From Tropicibacter oceani (GTDB taxonomy: Bacteria > Pseudomonadota > Alphaproteobacteria > Rhodobacterales > Rhodobacteraceae), in the NCBI RefSeq assembly GCF_029958925.1, contig NZ_CP124616.1, positions 3,224,001 through 3,288,000 of the forward strand: a DNA stretch of 64,000 nt. The letters are read 5' to 3'. Below, piece by piece: positions 55,235 to 63,928 of this stretch. A program made the position numbers and the translations under genes. The notes under the pieces were generated by a model. It was not told the DNA's origin and searched no databases. It worked only from the letters and a program-made list of their open reading frames with translations. How positions within the stretch are numbered: the stretch's first letter is position 1; the number at the start of each line of letters is the position of its first letter.

Positions 55235-56712
55235 GAGCCCCTCCCATCCAGCGCCGCAACCGCCACGCTTGCCTGTTCTGCATCGTCAAAGGGATAGACC
55301 GTGTCGCCGACGGTCTGCCCGGATTCATGGCCCTTGCCCAGAATCAGCAGCGCATCGCCAGGGCCCAGCGCATCGACGCCGCGCAGGATCGCCTCGGCGC
55401 GGTCGCCGACCTCCAGCGCCTCGGGGGCGCCGGCCAGCACGGCGGCGCGGATGCTGGCGGGGTCTTCGCTGCGCGGGTTGTCGTCGGTCACGATCACCAG
55501 GTCGGCGTGCTGCGCCGCCGCCCGCCCCATCAGCGGCCGTTTCGACGTATCGCGGTCGCCGCCCGCGCCGACAATCGCCACCAGCTTGCCCATCACATGC
55601 GGGCGCAGCGCCTGAATGGCGGTCGACACGGCGTCGGGCGTATGGGCGTAATCGACAAAGACCGCCGCGCCGGTGTCGCGCGTCGCGGCCAGCTGCATCC
55701 GGCCGCGCACGGTGCCCAGCAAAGGCAGCATGTCAAAGACATCGCCCGCGTCGGCGCCGCAGGCAATCACCAGCCCCGCCGCCAGCAGCACGTTTTCCGC
55801 CTGGAACCCGCCGATCAGGTTCAGCCGTTCCTGCCGGACCATGCCGCGATGGGAAATCCGCACCTCTTGCCCGGTGGCGTCAAAGCGCTGGCCTTCCAGA
55901 CAGATATCCGCCGCCTCGCGGCCCACGGTGATCACCTGTTGGCCGCGCGCCTTGGCGATGGCCAGCATGTCGACGCCGCGCGGGTCGTCGATGTTGATCA
56001 CGGCGGTGCCGTCCTCGGGCAGCACGCGCGCGAACAGACCTGCCTTGGCGTCGAAATAGGCCTCGAAACTGGCGTGGTAATCCAGGTGGTCCTGGGTAAA
56101 GTTGGTGAACCCCGCCGCCTTCAGCTGCACGCCGTCCAGGCGGCGCTGCTCCAGCCCGTGGCTCGACGCCTCCATCGCGGCGTATTCAACCCCGGCGCCG
56201 GCGGCATCGGCCAGCATGCGGTGCAGTGCGATGGGTTCGGGCGTGGTGTGGCGCGACGGCGCCTGCCAGTCGCCTTCGACACCGGTGGTGCCCAGGTTGA
56301 CCGCCCGCTGCCCCAGTTCCTGCCAGATCATCCGGGTAAAGGTGGCGACGCTGGTCTTGCCGTTGGTGCCGGTGACCGCAACCACGGTTTCGGGCTGCCG
56401 GCCAAACCAGAGCGCGGCAGTATAGGCCAGCGCCTGCCGCGGATCGGCGGCCACGATCAGCGCCGCGTCCGAAGCCTCGAGCGTCTCGGCGGCCAGTTGC
56501 GCGCCTTCGACATCGGTCAGGATGGCCGAAGCGCCCTGCGCCAGCGCGGTGGAAATGTAACTGGCGCCATGCACCTTGGTGCCCGGCATGGCGGCAAACA
56601 ACGTGCCTTGCCGGACTTCGCGACTGTCGACCGCAAGACCGGTGACCTGAACCTCTCGGCCACCCCGGGCGGTCAGGCCCAGTTCGGCCAGGCTTTTGGG
56701 AGGATACCCCAT
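55231..56712 (-). CDS. murE: UDP-N-acetylmuramoyl-L-alanyl-D-glutamate--2,6-diaminopimelate ligase
   Basis: MurE adds the third stem-peptide residue. The 493-residue protein has the P-loop VTGTNGKTSVATF, YAAMEASSHGLEQRR and TNFTQDHLDYH. The motif DDNPRSEDP near the C terminus is the DNPR signature of meso-diaminopimelate-adding enzymes, so the cell wall is of the usual Gram-negative type. It is separated from ftsI by 140 bases with no gene. Confidence 0.97.
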   Translation of the reverse strand: MGYPPKSLAELGLTARGGREVQVTGLAVDSREVRQGTLFAAMPGTKVHGASYISTALAQGASAILTDVEGAQLAAETLEASDAALIVAADPRQALAYTAALWFGRQPETVVAVTGTNGKTSVATFTRMIWQELGQRAVNLGTTGVEGDWQAPSRHTTPEPIALHRMLADAAGAGVEYAAMEASSHGLEQRRLDGVQLKAAGFTNFTQDHLDYHASFEAYFDAKAGLFARVLPEDGTAVINIDDPRGVDMLAIAKARGQQVITVGREAADICLEGQRFDATGQEVRISHRGMVRQERLNLIGGFQAENVLLAAGLVIACGADAGDVFDMLPLLGTVRGRMQLAATRDTGAAVFVDYAHTPDAVSTAIQALRPHVMGKLVAIVGAGGDRDTSKRPLMGRAAAQHADLVIVTDDNPRSEDPASIRAAVLAGAPEALEVGDRAEAILRGVDALGPGDALLILGKGHESGQTVGDTVYPFDDAEQASVAVAALDGRGS

Positions 56713-56852
56713 ATTTGCCCCCTGACTGACTTTGACCCGCTACATACGGCAAAGCATCCCCCAAGGCCATACGGCGCGTGGGGGCAAGGGCGGAAATGTG
56801 GATTTCGCGCAATCGCGTTTGGCGCCCCGCAAGGGGCCGCGCCCTGCCCCGG

Positions 56853-58652
56853 TCAGTCGCCCGAAACCGAGGCCTGAACCACCTGCTCAAGACGCAGTTG
56901 TTCGAATTCGGGGCGCATCCCCAGCAGCGGCGCGATCCGGCCGATCATCTCGGCGGCGACCGGCACGGCCGTCCATCCCGCGGTGCGGCGCGGTTTGGTC
57001 CCCGAGGTCTCGATCGCCTCGTCCAGCGTGACGATCAGCACATAGCGCGGATCATGCGCCGGAAAGATGCTGGCAAAGGTGGTGATCGTCTTGTCCTTGT
57101 AATAGCCGCCGCCGCGTTCCTTGGGCTTGTCCGCGGTGCCGGTCTTGCCGCCGACGTAATAGCCGGGCACCTCGCCAAAGCTGGCGGTGCCTTCGGTCAC
57201 GACCTTGCGCAACATCTGCCGCGCGGCGGCGGCGGATTCGGGCGACATGACGCGCGGCCCCTGCTGGATCGAATTCTGCTTCAGCAAGGTCGGGCGCACG
57301 GCGGTGCCACCGTTGGCGATGGCCGCATAGCCCGCCGCCAGGTGCAGCGGCGAAGTGGAAATACCGTGGCCATAAGAAATGGTTACCGCGCTCAGATCGG
57401 TCCAGCGCGTCGGGATCAACGGCTTGCCGCCCGCCGCCTCGACGATTTCCAGCGGGGTCGGGTCGAACAGGCCGATGGACTTCAGGAATTCCTGCTGGCG
57501 CGCCGGGCCGATGGCCAGGGCCATCTTGCCGGTGCCCCGGTTCGACGATTGCACGATGATCTCTTCGACGGAAATTTCGCCATAGTTGTGGTTGTCGAAT
57601 TCGCCGATCTTGTGGCCACCGACCTTGAAGGGCGGACGCGTGTCGATGATCGTGTTGGGCCCCACCAGGCCCAGGTCCATCGCCTGCGCTGCGGCAAAGA
57701 TCTTGAAGGTCGAGCCCAGCTCATAGACCCCCTGCACCGCGCGGTTGAACAGCGGACTGTCGGACGGGCTGCCCTGAACCGCCGGGCGCGGCCGGTCGTT
57801 GGGGTCGAAATCGGGCAGCGAGACGATGGAAATCACCTCGCCGGTCCGGACATCCATCAGCACCGAGGCCGCGCCGCGCGCGTTCATCAGCTTCATCCCG
57901 GCGTCCAGCACCTCTTCTGATGCGGCCTGTACGGTCAGGTCCAGCGACAGCTCCAGCGGCGCACCTTCGCGGGCCGGGTCGCGCAGCGTCTCGTCCATGA
58001 AGCGTTCAATGCCGGCGACGCCGATGACCTCGGCGGCATGCACGCCCTCGCGGCCAAAATTGGTGCCGCCCAGCACATGCGCAGCAAGCGCCCCATTGGG
58101 ATAAAGACGCATCTCGCGCGGGCCGAACAGCAGCCCCGGCTCGCCGATGTCATGCACGGCCTGCATCTGTTCGGGGCTGATTTTCTTTTTGACCCACAGG
58201 AACTTGCGCTTGCCGCCGGTGAAATCCTTCAGCAGGTCCTGCTGATCGAGATCGGGAAAGATGCGCGCCAGCTCGGCGGCGGCGCGCTCGGGCTCGATCA
58301 TCTGGTGCGGGTGGGCATACAGGCTGTGCGTCGACATGTTCGTCGCCAGCATCCGGCCCTTGCGATCGACGATGTCGGCGCGGCTGGCGATGATCGAATT
58401 GCCCGAGGTATGGGCGCGCGGTTCGGTCGGTTCGGTCGCGGCTAGGGTGCCCATGCGCGCACCGATCACCACAAAGGCGCAAAAGAACGCGACCCCCATG
58501 ACCAGAAGGCGCCCTTCGGCGCGCACCCGGCTTTTGTCGCGCATCTGTTCGTGACGGATGCGCAGGTTCTCGCGTTCGATGGCGTCGGGGTTTTCGCCCT
58601 TTTGGCGGGCTTCAAGAATGCGCGCCAGCGGGCGCAGGGGGGTGCGGATCAT
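56853..58652 (-). CDS. ftsI: Septal peptidoglycan transpeptidase FtsI (PBP3)
   Basis: FtsI crosslinks septal peptidoglycan with FtsW. The 599-residue protein has one N-terminal helix (about 49-70), a dimerisation domain (SRADIVDRKGRMLATNMSTH) and a transpeptidase domain with the nucleophile in LGSTFKIF (about Ser313), SSNRGTGKMALA and the VGGKTGTADKP triad (about 503). All three penicillin-binding motifs are intact. It overlaps ftsL by four bases. Confidence 0.97.
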   Translation of the reverse strand: MIRTPLRPLARILEARQKGENPDAIERENLRIRHEQMRDKSRVRAEGRLLVMGVAFFCAFVVIGARMGTLAATEPTEPRAHTSGNSIIASRADIVDRKGRMLATNMSTHSLYAHPHQMIEPERAAAELARIFPDLDQQDLLKDFTGGKRKFLWVKKKISPEQMQAVHDIGEPGLLFGPREMRLYPNGALAAHVLGGTNFGREGVHAAEVIGVAGIERFMDETLRDPAREGAPLELSLDLTVQAASEEVLDAGMKLMNARGAASVLMDVRTGEVISIVSLPDFDPNDRPRPAVQGSPSDSPLFNRAVQGVYELGSTFKIFAAAQAMDLGLVGPNTIIDTRPPFKVGGHKIGEFDNHNYGEISVEEIIVQSSNRGTGKMALAIGPARQQEFLKSIGLFDPTPLEIVEAAGGKPLIPTRWTDLSAVTISYGHGISTSPLHLAAGYAAIANGGTAVRPTLLKQNSIQQGPRVMSPESAAAARQMLRKVVTEGTASFGEVPGYYVGGKTGTADKPKERGGGYYKDKTITTFASIFPAHDPRYVLIVTLDEAIETSGTKPRRTAGWTAVPVAAEMIGRIAPLLGMRPEFEQLRLEQVVQASVSGD

Positions 58653-58993
58653 TCGTCGGCTCCGGCGCTGGTCACGTCGATGGGCTGGGAAATGTCGATC
58701 TGCTCGGGCATCGGAAAGGCCACCTGATCGACGCGCCCGAACTGGTCGGGGCGCAGCGGCAACAGGCCAAGGCGGTCAAAGTTCAGCTCGGCCAGGTCGC
58801 GCAGCCGGTCGGGACGGTTCAGATAGGCCCATTCCGCCCGCAGAATCGCCAGCCGTTCGCGCGCCGCGCCAATGTCGTTGCGCAGGTTTTGCGCGCGGTC
58901 CTGTTCGGCCTGCGTGGCATAGTTTTCGTGATAGGCCCAAAAGCCCGAGCCGATGACGGCCATCGCGGTCAGCAGAAACAGCAAGGTGCGCAT
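58649..58993 (-). CDS. ftsL: Cell division protein FtsL
   Basis: The 114-residue protein has a single N-terminal helix (MRTLLFLLTAMAVIGSGFWA) and a periplasmic coiled-coil stretch (ATQAEQDRAQNLRNDIGAAR ERLAILRAEWAYLNRP). FtsL links FtsI/FtsW to FtsQ-FtsB in the divisome. The sequence is divergent as is normal for FtsL; the call rests on size, topology and position between rsmH and ftsI. Confidence 0.92.
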   Translation of the reverse strand: MRTLLFLLTAMAVIGSGFWAYHENYATQAEQDRAQNLRNDIGAARERLAILRAEWAYLNRPDRLRDLAELNFDRLGLLPLRPDQFGRVDQVAFPMPEQIDISQPIDVTSAGADE

Positions 58994-58996
58994 GGG

Positions 58997-59971
58997 TCAA
59001 CGTCTCCTTTGGTGGTCCGGCATGGCGATTTCAGTCGCGGCAAGATCCTGCGCCGGAACGCTGGTGCGCCGCCCGACGCGCAGCTTGGCCGACCGCGCGC
59101 GCGGGTTCTGCGCCAGTTCGTCCTTGTCCGGGCCGATGGCCTTGCGGGTCAGCACGTCAAAGGGTGCGCTTGCCTCGTGGCTGTCGCTGCCATAGCGGTT
59201 GACGTGGCGCTTGGCCTCGCCGTGGGCCTGGAAAAAGCGTTTGACCATGCGGTCTTCGACGGAATGGAAGGTCACGACCGCCAGGTGGCCGCCCGGTTTC
59301 AACACGCGCTCGGCGGCCAGCAGGCCCTGCCACAGCGCCTGGTATTCCTCGTTCACCGCGATGCGCAGCGCCTGAAAGCTGCGGGTGGCGGAATGGGATT
59401 GCCCCGGCTTGCTGCGACCGATGGTGTTTTCGATCAGTTCGGCCAGCTCCAGCGTCGTCTCGAACGGCTTGTCGCCGCGCGCCAGCACGATGCGCCGGGC
59501 GATGCGGCGCGATTGCCGTTCCTCGCCGTAGTGATACAGAATGTCGGCCAGTTCCTCTTCGCTCAGGGTATTGACCAGATCGGCGGCCGAGGCGCCGCTT
59601 TGCCCCATGCGCATGTCCAGCGGCCCGTCCTTCATGAAGGAAAAGCCGCGCTCAGCCTGGTCCAGCTGCATCGAGGACACGCCCAGATCCAGCACCACGC
59701 CGTCAACATCGCTGGCGCAGCGGTCCATGTCGGCGAAATTGCCCTCGACCAGGGTGATGCGGTCCGCGTAGGGGCCGATCCAGTCCAGCGCCAGATCATG
59801 CGCGGTGGGGTCGCGGTCTATGCCGATCACCCGCTCGGCGCCCGCATCCAGAAGGCCGCGGGTATAGCCCCCCGCCCCCAGCGTGCCGTCGATCCACAGG
59901 CCATGTACCGGGGCAACCGCCTCCAGCAGCGGCCTCAGCAGAACGGGAATATGTGGTGCGTCCCCGGGCAT
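58997..59971 (-). CDS. rsmH: 16S rRNA (cytosine(1402)-N(4))-methyltransferase
   Basis: RsmH (MraW) methylates C1402 in the ribosomal decoding centre using S-adenosylmethionine. The ATG at 59971 gives 324 residues, [20 protein letters not shown]. The SAM-binding motif is [20 protein letters not shown], followed by [24 protein letters not shown] and the C-terminal [12 protein letters not shown]. It starts four bases after the mraZ stop. Confidence 0.97.
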   Translation of the reverse strand: MPGDAPHIPVLLRPLLEAVAPVHGLWIDGTLGAGGYTRGLLDAGAERVIGIDRDPTAHDLALDWIGPYADRITLVEGNFADMDRCASDVDGVVLDLGVSSMQLDQAERGFSFMKDGPLDMRMGQSGASAADLVNTLSEEELADILYHYGEERQSRRIARRIVLARGDKPFETTLELAELIENTIGRSKPGQSHSATRSFQALRIAVNEEYQALWQGLLAAERVLKPGGHLAVVTFHSVEDRMVKRFFQAHGEAKRHVNRYGSDSHEASAPFDVLTRKAIGPDKDELAQNPRARSAKLRVGRRTSVPAQDLAATEIAMPDHQRRR

Positions 59972-59975
59972 CGGC

Positions 59976-60485
59976 CTATTCGCCCAGCTTCTTGTCAAGA
60001 AGGACCAGCGGGTCGAAATCATCGGGCAGTTCGTCCAGCCATTCTTCGGTCTTGGCCAGTTCTTCCTGCTCGTAGGTTTCCGGCTTCCAGACCTGGAAGG
60101 TATCGCCCGAGGCGATGAAAAAGGCTTCGCCCTCGATGTCGATCTTCTGGCGCAGCTTGGCGGGCAGGACGATGCGGCCGGTGTCATCCACCGTCGTCGG
60201 CATCGACTGACCGTTGAACAGCCGTTCCAGCATCCGCCGTTCGACCGAGCCACGCGGCAGGGCGGCGATCTTGTCGTCGACCTCTTCGATGGCTTCCATG
60301 GTGTAAACTTCAAGGTACTTGCGGCGGTGGTCGCCGTAGACGATGACCAGTTCGGGGCTCAGCCCGTCGGTCCAGTTGGGGTCGCCCGCCTCCAGAACAC
60401 GGCGAAAAGAGGCCGGGATAGACACCCGCCCCTTGCCATCAACCTTGTGATGGCTTTCACCTCTGAATTTAAGCCTGCGGCCCAC
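59976..60485 (-). CDS. mraZ: Transcriptional regulator MraZ
   Basis: MraZ is a ring-forming DNA-binding protein that represses the dcw operon it heads. It has two SpoVT/AbrB-type repeats: [20 protein letters not shown] and [19 protein letters not shown] chose the GTG at 60485 (169 residues, [20 protein letters not shown]) because it gives the normal N terminus; an in-frame ATG at 60557 would place the start inside the upstream terminator stem. A 13-codon frame, [13 protein letters not shown], at 60469-60510 overlaps this start in another phase. Confidence 0.92.
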   Translation of the reverse strand: MGRRLKFRGESHHKVDGKGRVSIPASFRRVLEAGDPNWTDGLSPELVIVYGDHRRKYLEVYTMEAIEEVDDKIAALPRGSVERRMLERLFNGQSMPTTVDDTGRIVLPAKLRQKIDIEGEAFFIASGDTFQVWKPETYEQEELAKTEEWLDELPDDFDPLVLLDKKLGE

Positions 60486-60516
60486 TGTCCTGGTCGTCCC
60501 TCGTAAACATTGCCCC

Positions 60517-60564
60517 AAAAACGTAAAACGGCGGGTTGATCTGCTGCCACTGATCAACCCGCCG
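60517..60564 (-). terminator. Intrinsic terminator/attenuator in the mraZ leader
   Basis: On the minus strand CGGCGGGTTGATC pairs perfectly over 13 bp with GATCAACCCGCCG (plus-strand 529-541 and 552-564 of this kilobase), loop of ten, followed by TTTTACGTTTTTGG. It lies 32 bases before the mraZ start, so most transcripts from an upstream promoter should stop here. The same arrangement ends the UpsM small RNA in Rhodobacter sphaeroides. Confidence 0.85.
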
Positions 60565-60756
60565 CTGACCCGCGATGCGGGTATCTCCGACTGCGCGCGC
60601 CACCTGGGGGGATGTCTGCTCGCCCGCGCGCCGGATCCTTGTTTTCACGATGGAAAGCGGTGCCTGTATGAAACCTGCTCTTTTTTTGTTTTTGGTAGTT
60701 CGGTGCGGGGTCTTGCTGCCCCTGTCCGTTTCCCATCGTGTGAACTAGGGATGCCA

Positions 60757-60941
60757 TGGGAATTCATGGGGATCAACTGTTTTTATGGGCGAACGGCACC
60801 GGATGTTGTTCTGACCCACCCTGAAAAACAACATATTGCGGTGAATTTGGGCATTTTTCGGGCAGAAGTGGTGGAAATCCCAAATTCAAACACAAGATAT
60901 AGGCCAGCGCGGGGGCCCAAGTTTTTTCCCATGAATTCCCG
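60757..60941 (-). ncRNA. Structured leader RNA candidate upstream of mraZ (UpsM-like region)
   Basis: GGGAATTCATGGG at 60758-60770 is the exact inverse of CCCATGAATTCCC at 60928-60940 and can close a large stem. Inside are ATGTTGTT/AACAACAT (60803-60810 with 60827-60834) and GAATTTGGG/CCCAAATTC (60843-60851 with 60879-60887). The region is less GC-rich than its surroundings and lacks a credible gene. Both strands could fold. With the terminator at 60517 it suggests a leader RNA of the dcw operon. Promoter and true ends are not visible. Confidence 0.5.
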
Positions 60942-61072
60942 GATTTCTCTAAAACAGGGCGAAAACAGGACGGGTGAGAGGCCGCCAAACCTGCATTTAC
61001 CCCAGAACAGGGCCAGAATCACCCCAAAAATTAAGGATTTGATTCGTCTGCGCGCGGTGCCTTCAGGTCTGA

Positions 61073-61131
61073 TCCATGTTTTCCCAGACCGCGTCCCACG
61101 ATTTCCCATGCCCCTGTCCCATGGTTTCCCA
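61073..61131 (-). promoter_or_regulatory. TGGGA repeat array, probable MraZ operator
   Basis: On the minus strand TGGGA occurs at plus-strand positions 61127-61131, 61117-61121, 61104-61108, 61094-61098 and 61082-61086, with TGGA at 61073. The repeats fall in pairs ten bases apart (TGGGA-AACCA-TGGGA; TGGGA-AATCG-TGGGA). MraZ in Escherichia coli binds TGGGN repeats with a ten-base period, so this is a likely operator, about 590 bases upstream of mraZ. Confidence 0.6.
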
Positions 61132-61194
61132 TGGGACGGCGACAGCGGCGATCAAAAGTGTGAAATCAGGTGGAAAGGACGACGGCGCGCGGCG

Positions 61195-61362
61195 TCAGGC
61201 GCCAAACAGCCACAAAAGGCCGCGAATGATCTGCCACCAGACCACCAGACCCAGCACCATGCCGGGGATGATCCACCACCCAGACGCCAGCCGCCCGCCC
61301 TGATGGCGCCGCGAGGTTGCGGCAACAATCGTGGTCAATTGCGGCATTCGATCGAAACCCAT
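61195..61362 (-). CDS. Small single-helix membrane protein of unknown function
   Basis: The frame from the ATG at 61362 to the TGA at 61195 encodes 55 residues: MGFDRMPQLTTIVAATSRRH, a short glycine/arginine stretch, then the hydrophobic helix WWIIPGMVLGLVVWWQIIRG and LLWLFGA. CAGGA lies about ten bases before the start. It has no family I recognise. It lies upstream of, and in line with, the dcw leader. It could be a real small protein or a chance frame in GC-rich DNA; the compact tryptophan-flanked helix favours a real gene. Confidence 0.5.
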   Translation of the reverse strand: MGFDRMPQLTTIVAATSRRHQGGRLASGWWIIPGMVLGLVVWWQIIRGLLWLFGA

Positions 61363-61594
61363 GCACTATCATCCTGCGATAAGGGCCGGCGCCGCCCCTT
61401 TCCAGAATGGAAGCGCCGGGGAAACCCGCGGGCTTGCCCCGCCTGTCCCGCACAAACCCCACACCTTCAAGCCTGGCGGGAGCATCCTCGCTTTCAATCA
61501 ATCTTTGGTTAAAAATTCATTACCGAAGGCCCGCCCCCCGCGCACGCGACAGCGTTGCAAGGTCGCGACAATACCCAAAGGTGTCGCTTTGCCC

Positions 61595-61790
61595 GGTTGC
61601 CTTTCCTGCGGGGCGCGGCTAGCACGGGGCTGCCTCGGTCCGGAAGATTTCCGGTTAATAGGGAACGCGGTGAAAATCCGCGACTGCCCCCGCAACTGTA
61701 AGCGACGAGCGTAGCCGGCACAGCCACTGGGGAAAACCCCGGGAAGGCCCGGCAGACGCGATGACCCGCCAGTCAGGAGACCTGCCAAGG
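61595..61790 (+). promoter_or_regulatory. Cobalamin riboswitch upstream of btuB
   Basis: The conserved blocks are GGTTAATAGGGAACGCGGTG, GACTGCCCCCGCAACTGTAA, AGCCACTGG, CGGGAAGG, GATGACCCGCC and the B12 box AGTCAGGAGACCTGCC (61771-61786). The 5' boundary is approximate. It ends 162 bases before the receptor start and should lower its expression when adenosylcobalamin is plentiful. The 230 bases before it (61363-61594) hold nothing I can identify. Confidence 0.95.
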
Positions 61791-61951
61791 TGATCACCCA
61801 TCCGGGGCGCGGGGCGCGTCTGCGGGTACGGTTCTCCGGCGTGGTGGCATTTCATTCACCGTTCGCGGAGGCCCCATCACAGGCTTTTCCAAGAACATAC
61901 CCTCATGGCCCGCCCCACTCCGGGCGGGATGATCTGGAAAGGATCGCCCTG

Positions 61952-63928
61952 ATGCACCGTTTCTGGCTGACTGCCTCTGTGCTTGCCCTTGCTTCTGCCG
62001 CCTCTGCGCAGGAAATCATCGAACTCGAAGGTCTGACCGTCACCGCCACTGCCGCCCCGATCGAAGTCGAGCGCAGCGGCACCAGCGTTTCCGTCCTCGA
62101 GGCCGAAGACCTGAACGATGGCGCCGACGCCCTGCTGGCCGACCGCCTGAACCGCCTGCCCGGCGTGTCGTTTTCACAGACCGGCCCGCAGGGGTCGACC
62201 GCGAACCTGACCATCCGCGGCGCCCGCTCGCGCTATATCCCCGTCTATATCGATGGCATCCTGGTCACCGACCCGTCGGGCACCAACGTCTATTATGACG
62301 ATTTCGGCGGCTTTGGCTTTGGCAACGTCGAACGGGTCGAGGTCCTGCGCGGATCGCAGTCGGCGCTGTACGGCGGCAGCGCGGTTGCCGGCGTGATCGA
62401 CATTTCCACCCTGCCCGCCAACGCCCCCGAAGGCACCAGCGGCAACCTCGGGCTGTCCTTTGGCAGCTTTGGGTCGGTCTCCACCTCGGCGCGCATCACC
62501 CAGCGCCACGGCCCGCTGACCCTGTCGCTGGGCCTGTCGCGCGACCGCTCGGACGGGTTCTCGGCCGCCAGCGAAAACGACCTGAACCTCAGCACCGCCG
62601 CCCCCGGCGACAAGAACGACGAAGCCGACGGCTTTCGCCGTGACCGGCTGACCTTCGGCGCCCGCTACGAGGTGAACAGCGATCTGACCGTCGGCCTGAA
62701 CGGCTTTGCCGAAGAAGGCGAGACCGAGTTCGACGAATTCTACAGCGACGATCAGGACAACAACGGCTTTCCCACCTTCAACTTTGGCGACGACGTCTAT
62801 GCCTATACGGACGGCACCGCCGACGAGATCAGCGAACGCCGCGCCCGCGGCCTGCGCGCCTTTGCCGAATTCACCACCGGCGCCTGGGACCATGTCGCCG
62901 ATGTTTCGGTCTATACCATTGACCGCGACCTGAGCAGCCCGACCGTGGGCAGCCCCGATGGCACGCCCTTCTCGTCGTCCTTTGACGCGCGCCGTCTGGC
63001 CTTCAGCTACAAGACGACGTCGCAGGTCACCTCGGACTGGCGGCTCAGCTTTGGCCTGAACATCCAGCGCGAAGAGGTCGAGGCCACCTCGCTGCCCGGC
63101 GGCGATGCCGATATCACCACCAAGGGCCTCTTCGCCGAAGCGCTCTGGTCGCCCAGCGACCAGCTGGACGTGACCGCAACCCTGCGCCACGACGACCATT
63201 CCGAATTTGGCGGCGAAACCACCGGACGCCTGGCCTTTGCCTGGCGCCCGACGCAAAGCACCACGCTGCGCGGCGCCGTGGCCACCGGCTATCGCCCGCC
63301 CTCGATCGACGAGCTCTACGGCGACTACGTGTTCTTTGTCGGCAACCCCGCCCTCGACCCCGAGCGCAGCCGCTCGTACGAGCTGGGCGTCGACCACCGT
63401 TTCGGCAATGGCGCCAGCGTCAGCGCGACGCTGTTCCGCCTCGATGTCGACAACCTGGTCGTCTACCAGGCCGGCACCGCGCCGCTGTTCATCGGCACGC
63501 TGACCAATGCCAACGGCACCACCCGCCGCGAAGGGCTCGAGTTCAGCTTTGACGCCCCTCTGGGCGAACGCCTTGATGTCTTTGGCAATGCCACCTTCAT
63601 GACCACCGACGATGGCAGCGGCGGCCGCCTGGCCCGGGTGCCGGGGCGTGAATTCACGCTTGGCCTTGACGCCCAGCTGACCGACCGGCTGGACATGGGG
63701 CTGGTGGCGCGCCACGTCACCGACCGCCCGCAGGACAACACCGCCGCCTTTGCGCTGGTGGACATGGACCCCTACACCGTGGTCGATCTGAAGGTCGGCT
63801 ATGACATCACCGACACGACCCGCGCCTATGTCGCGGTGCACAACCTGCTGGACGAAGACTATGAACTGGTGCCCGGCTACGGCACCTCGCCCCGCGCGAT
63901 CAAGTTCGGGATCAATGCGTCCTTCTAG
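61952..63928 (+). CDS. btuB: TonB-dependent outer-membrane receptor, BtuB type (cobalamin)
   Basis: The ATG at 61952, after GGAAAGGA, gives 658 residues. A signal peptide (MHRFWLTASVLALASAASAQ) is followed by a TonB box-like IIELEGLTVTATAA, the plug domain (LNRLPGVSFSQTGPQGSTAN, IRGARSRYIPVYIDG, VERVEVLRGSQSALYGGSAV) and a 22-strand barrel ending in Phe (KFGINASF). The upstream cobalamin riboswitch makes vitamin B12 the likely substrate. The next gene starts 14 bases inside its end. Confidence 0.93.
   Translation: MHRFWLTASVLALASAASAQEIIELEGLTVTATAAPIEVERSGTSVSVLEAEDLNDGADALLADRLNRLPGVSFSQTGPQGSTANLTIRGARSRYIPVYIDGILVTDPSGTNVYYDDFGGFGFGNVERVEVLRGSQSALYGGSAVAGVIDISTLPANAPEGTSGNLGLSFGSFGSVSTSARITQRHGPLTLSLGLSRDRSDGFSAASENDLNLSTAAPGDKNDEADGFRRDRLTFGARYEVNSDLTVGLNGFAEEGETEFDEFYSDDQDNNGFPTFNFGDDVYAYTDGTADEISERRARGLRAFAEFTTGAWDHVADVSVYTIDRDLSSPTVGSPDGTPFSSSFDARRLAFSYKTTSQVTSDWRLSFGLNIQREEVEATSLPGGDADITTKGLFAEALWSPSDQLDVTATLRHDDHSEFGGETTGRLAFAWRPTQSTTLRGAVATGYRPPSIDELYGDYVFFVGNPALDPERSRSYELGVDHRFGNGASVSATLFRLDVDNLVVYQAGTAPLFIGTLTNANGTTRREGLEFSFDAPLGERLDVFGNATFMTTDDGSGGRLARVPGREFTLGLDAQLTDRLDMGLVARHVTDRPQDNTAAFALVDMDPYTVVDLKVGYDITDTTRAYVAVHNLLDEDYELVPGYGTSPRAIKFGINASF

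Noticed and set aside
60469-60510. Short frame [13 protein letters not shown] overlapping the mraZ start
   Set aside because: It could be a leader peptide, but its start overlaps only a weak ribosome site and nothing else supports translation.
60517-61194. Possible RNase P RNA or another known ncRNA in the mraZ leader
   Set aside because: I looked for the conserved RNase P core (GAGGAAAGTCC type) on both strands and found none.
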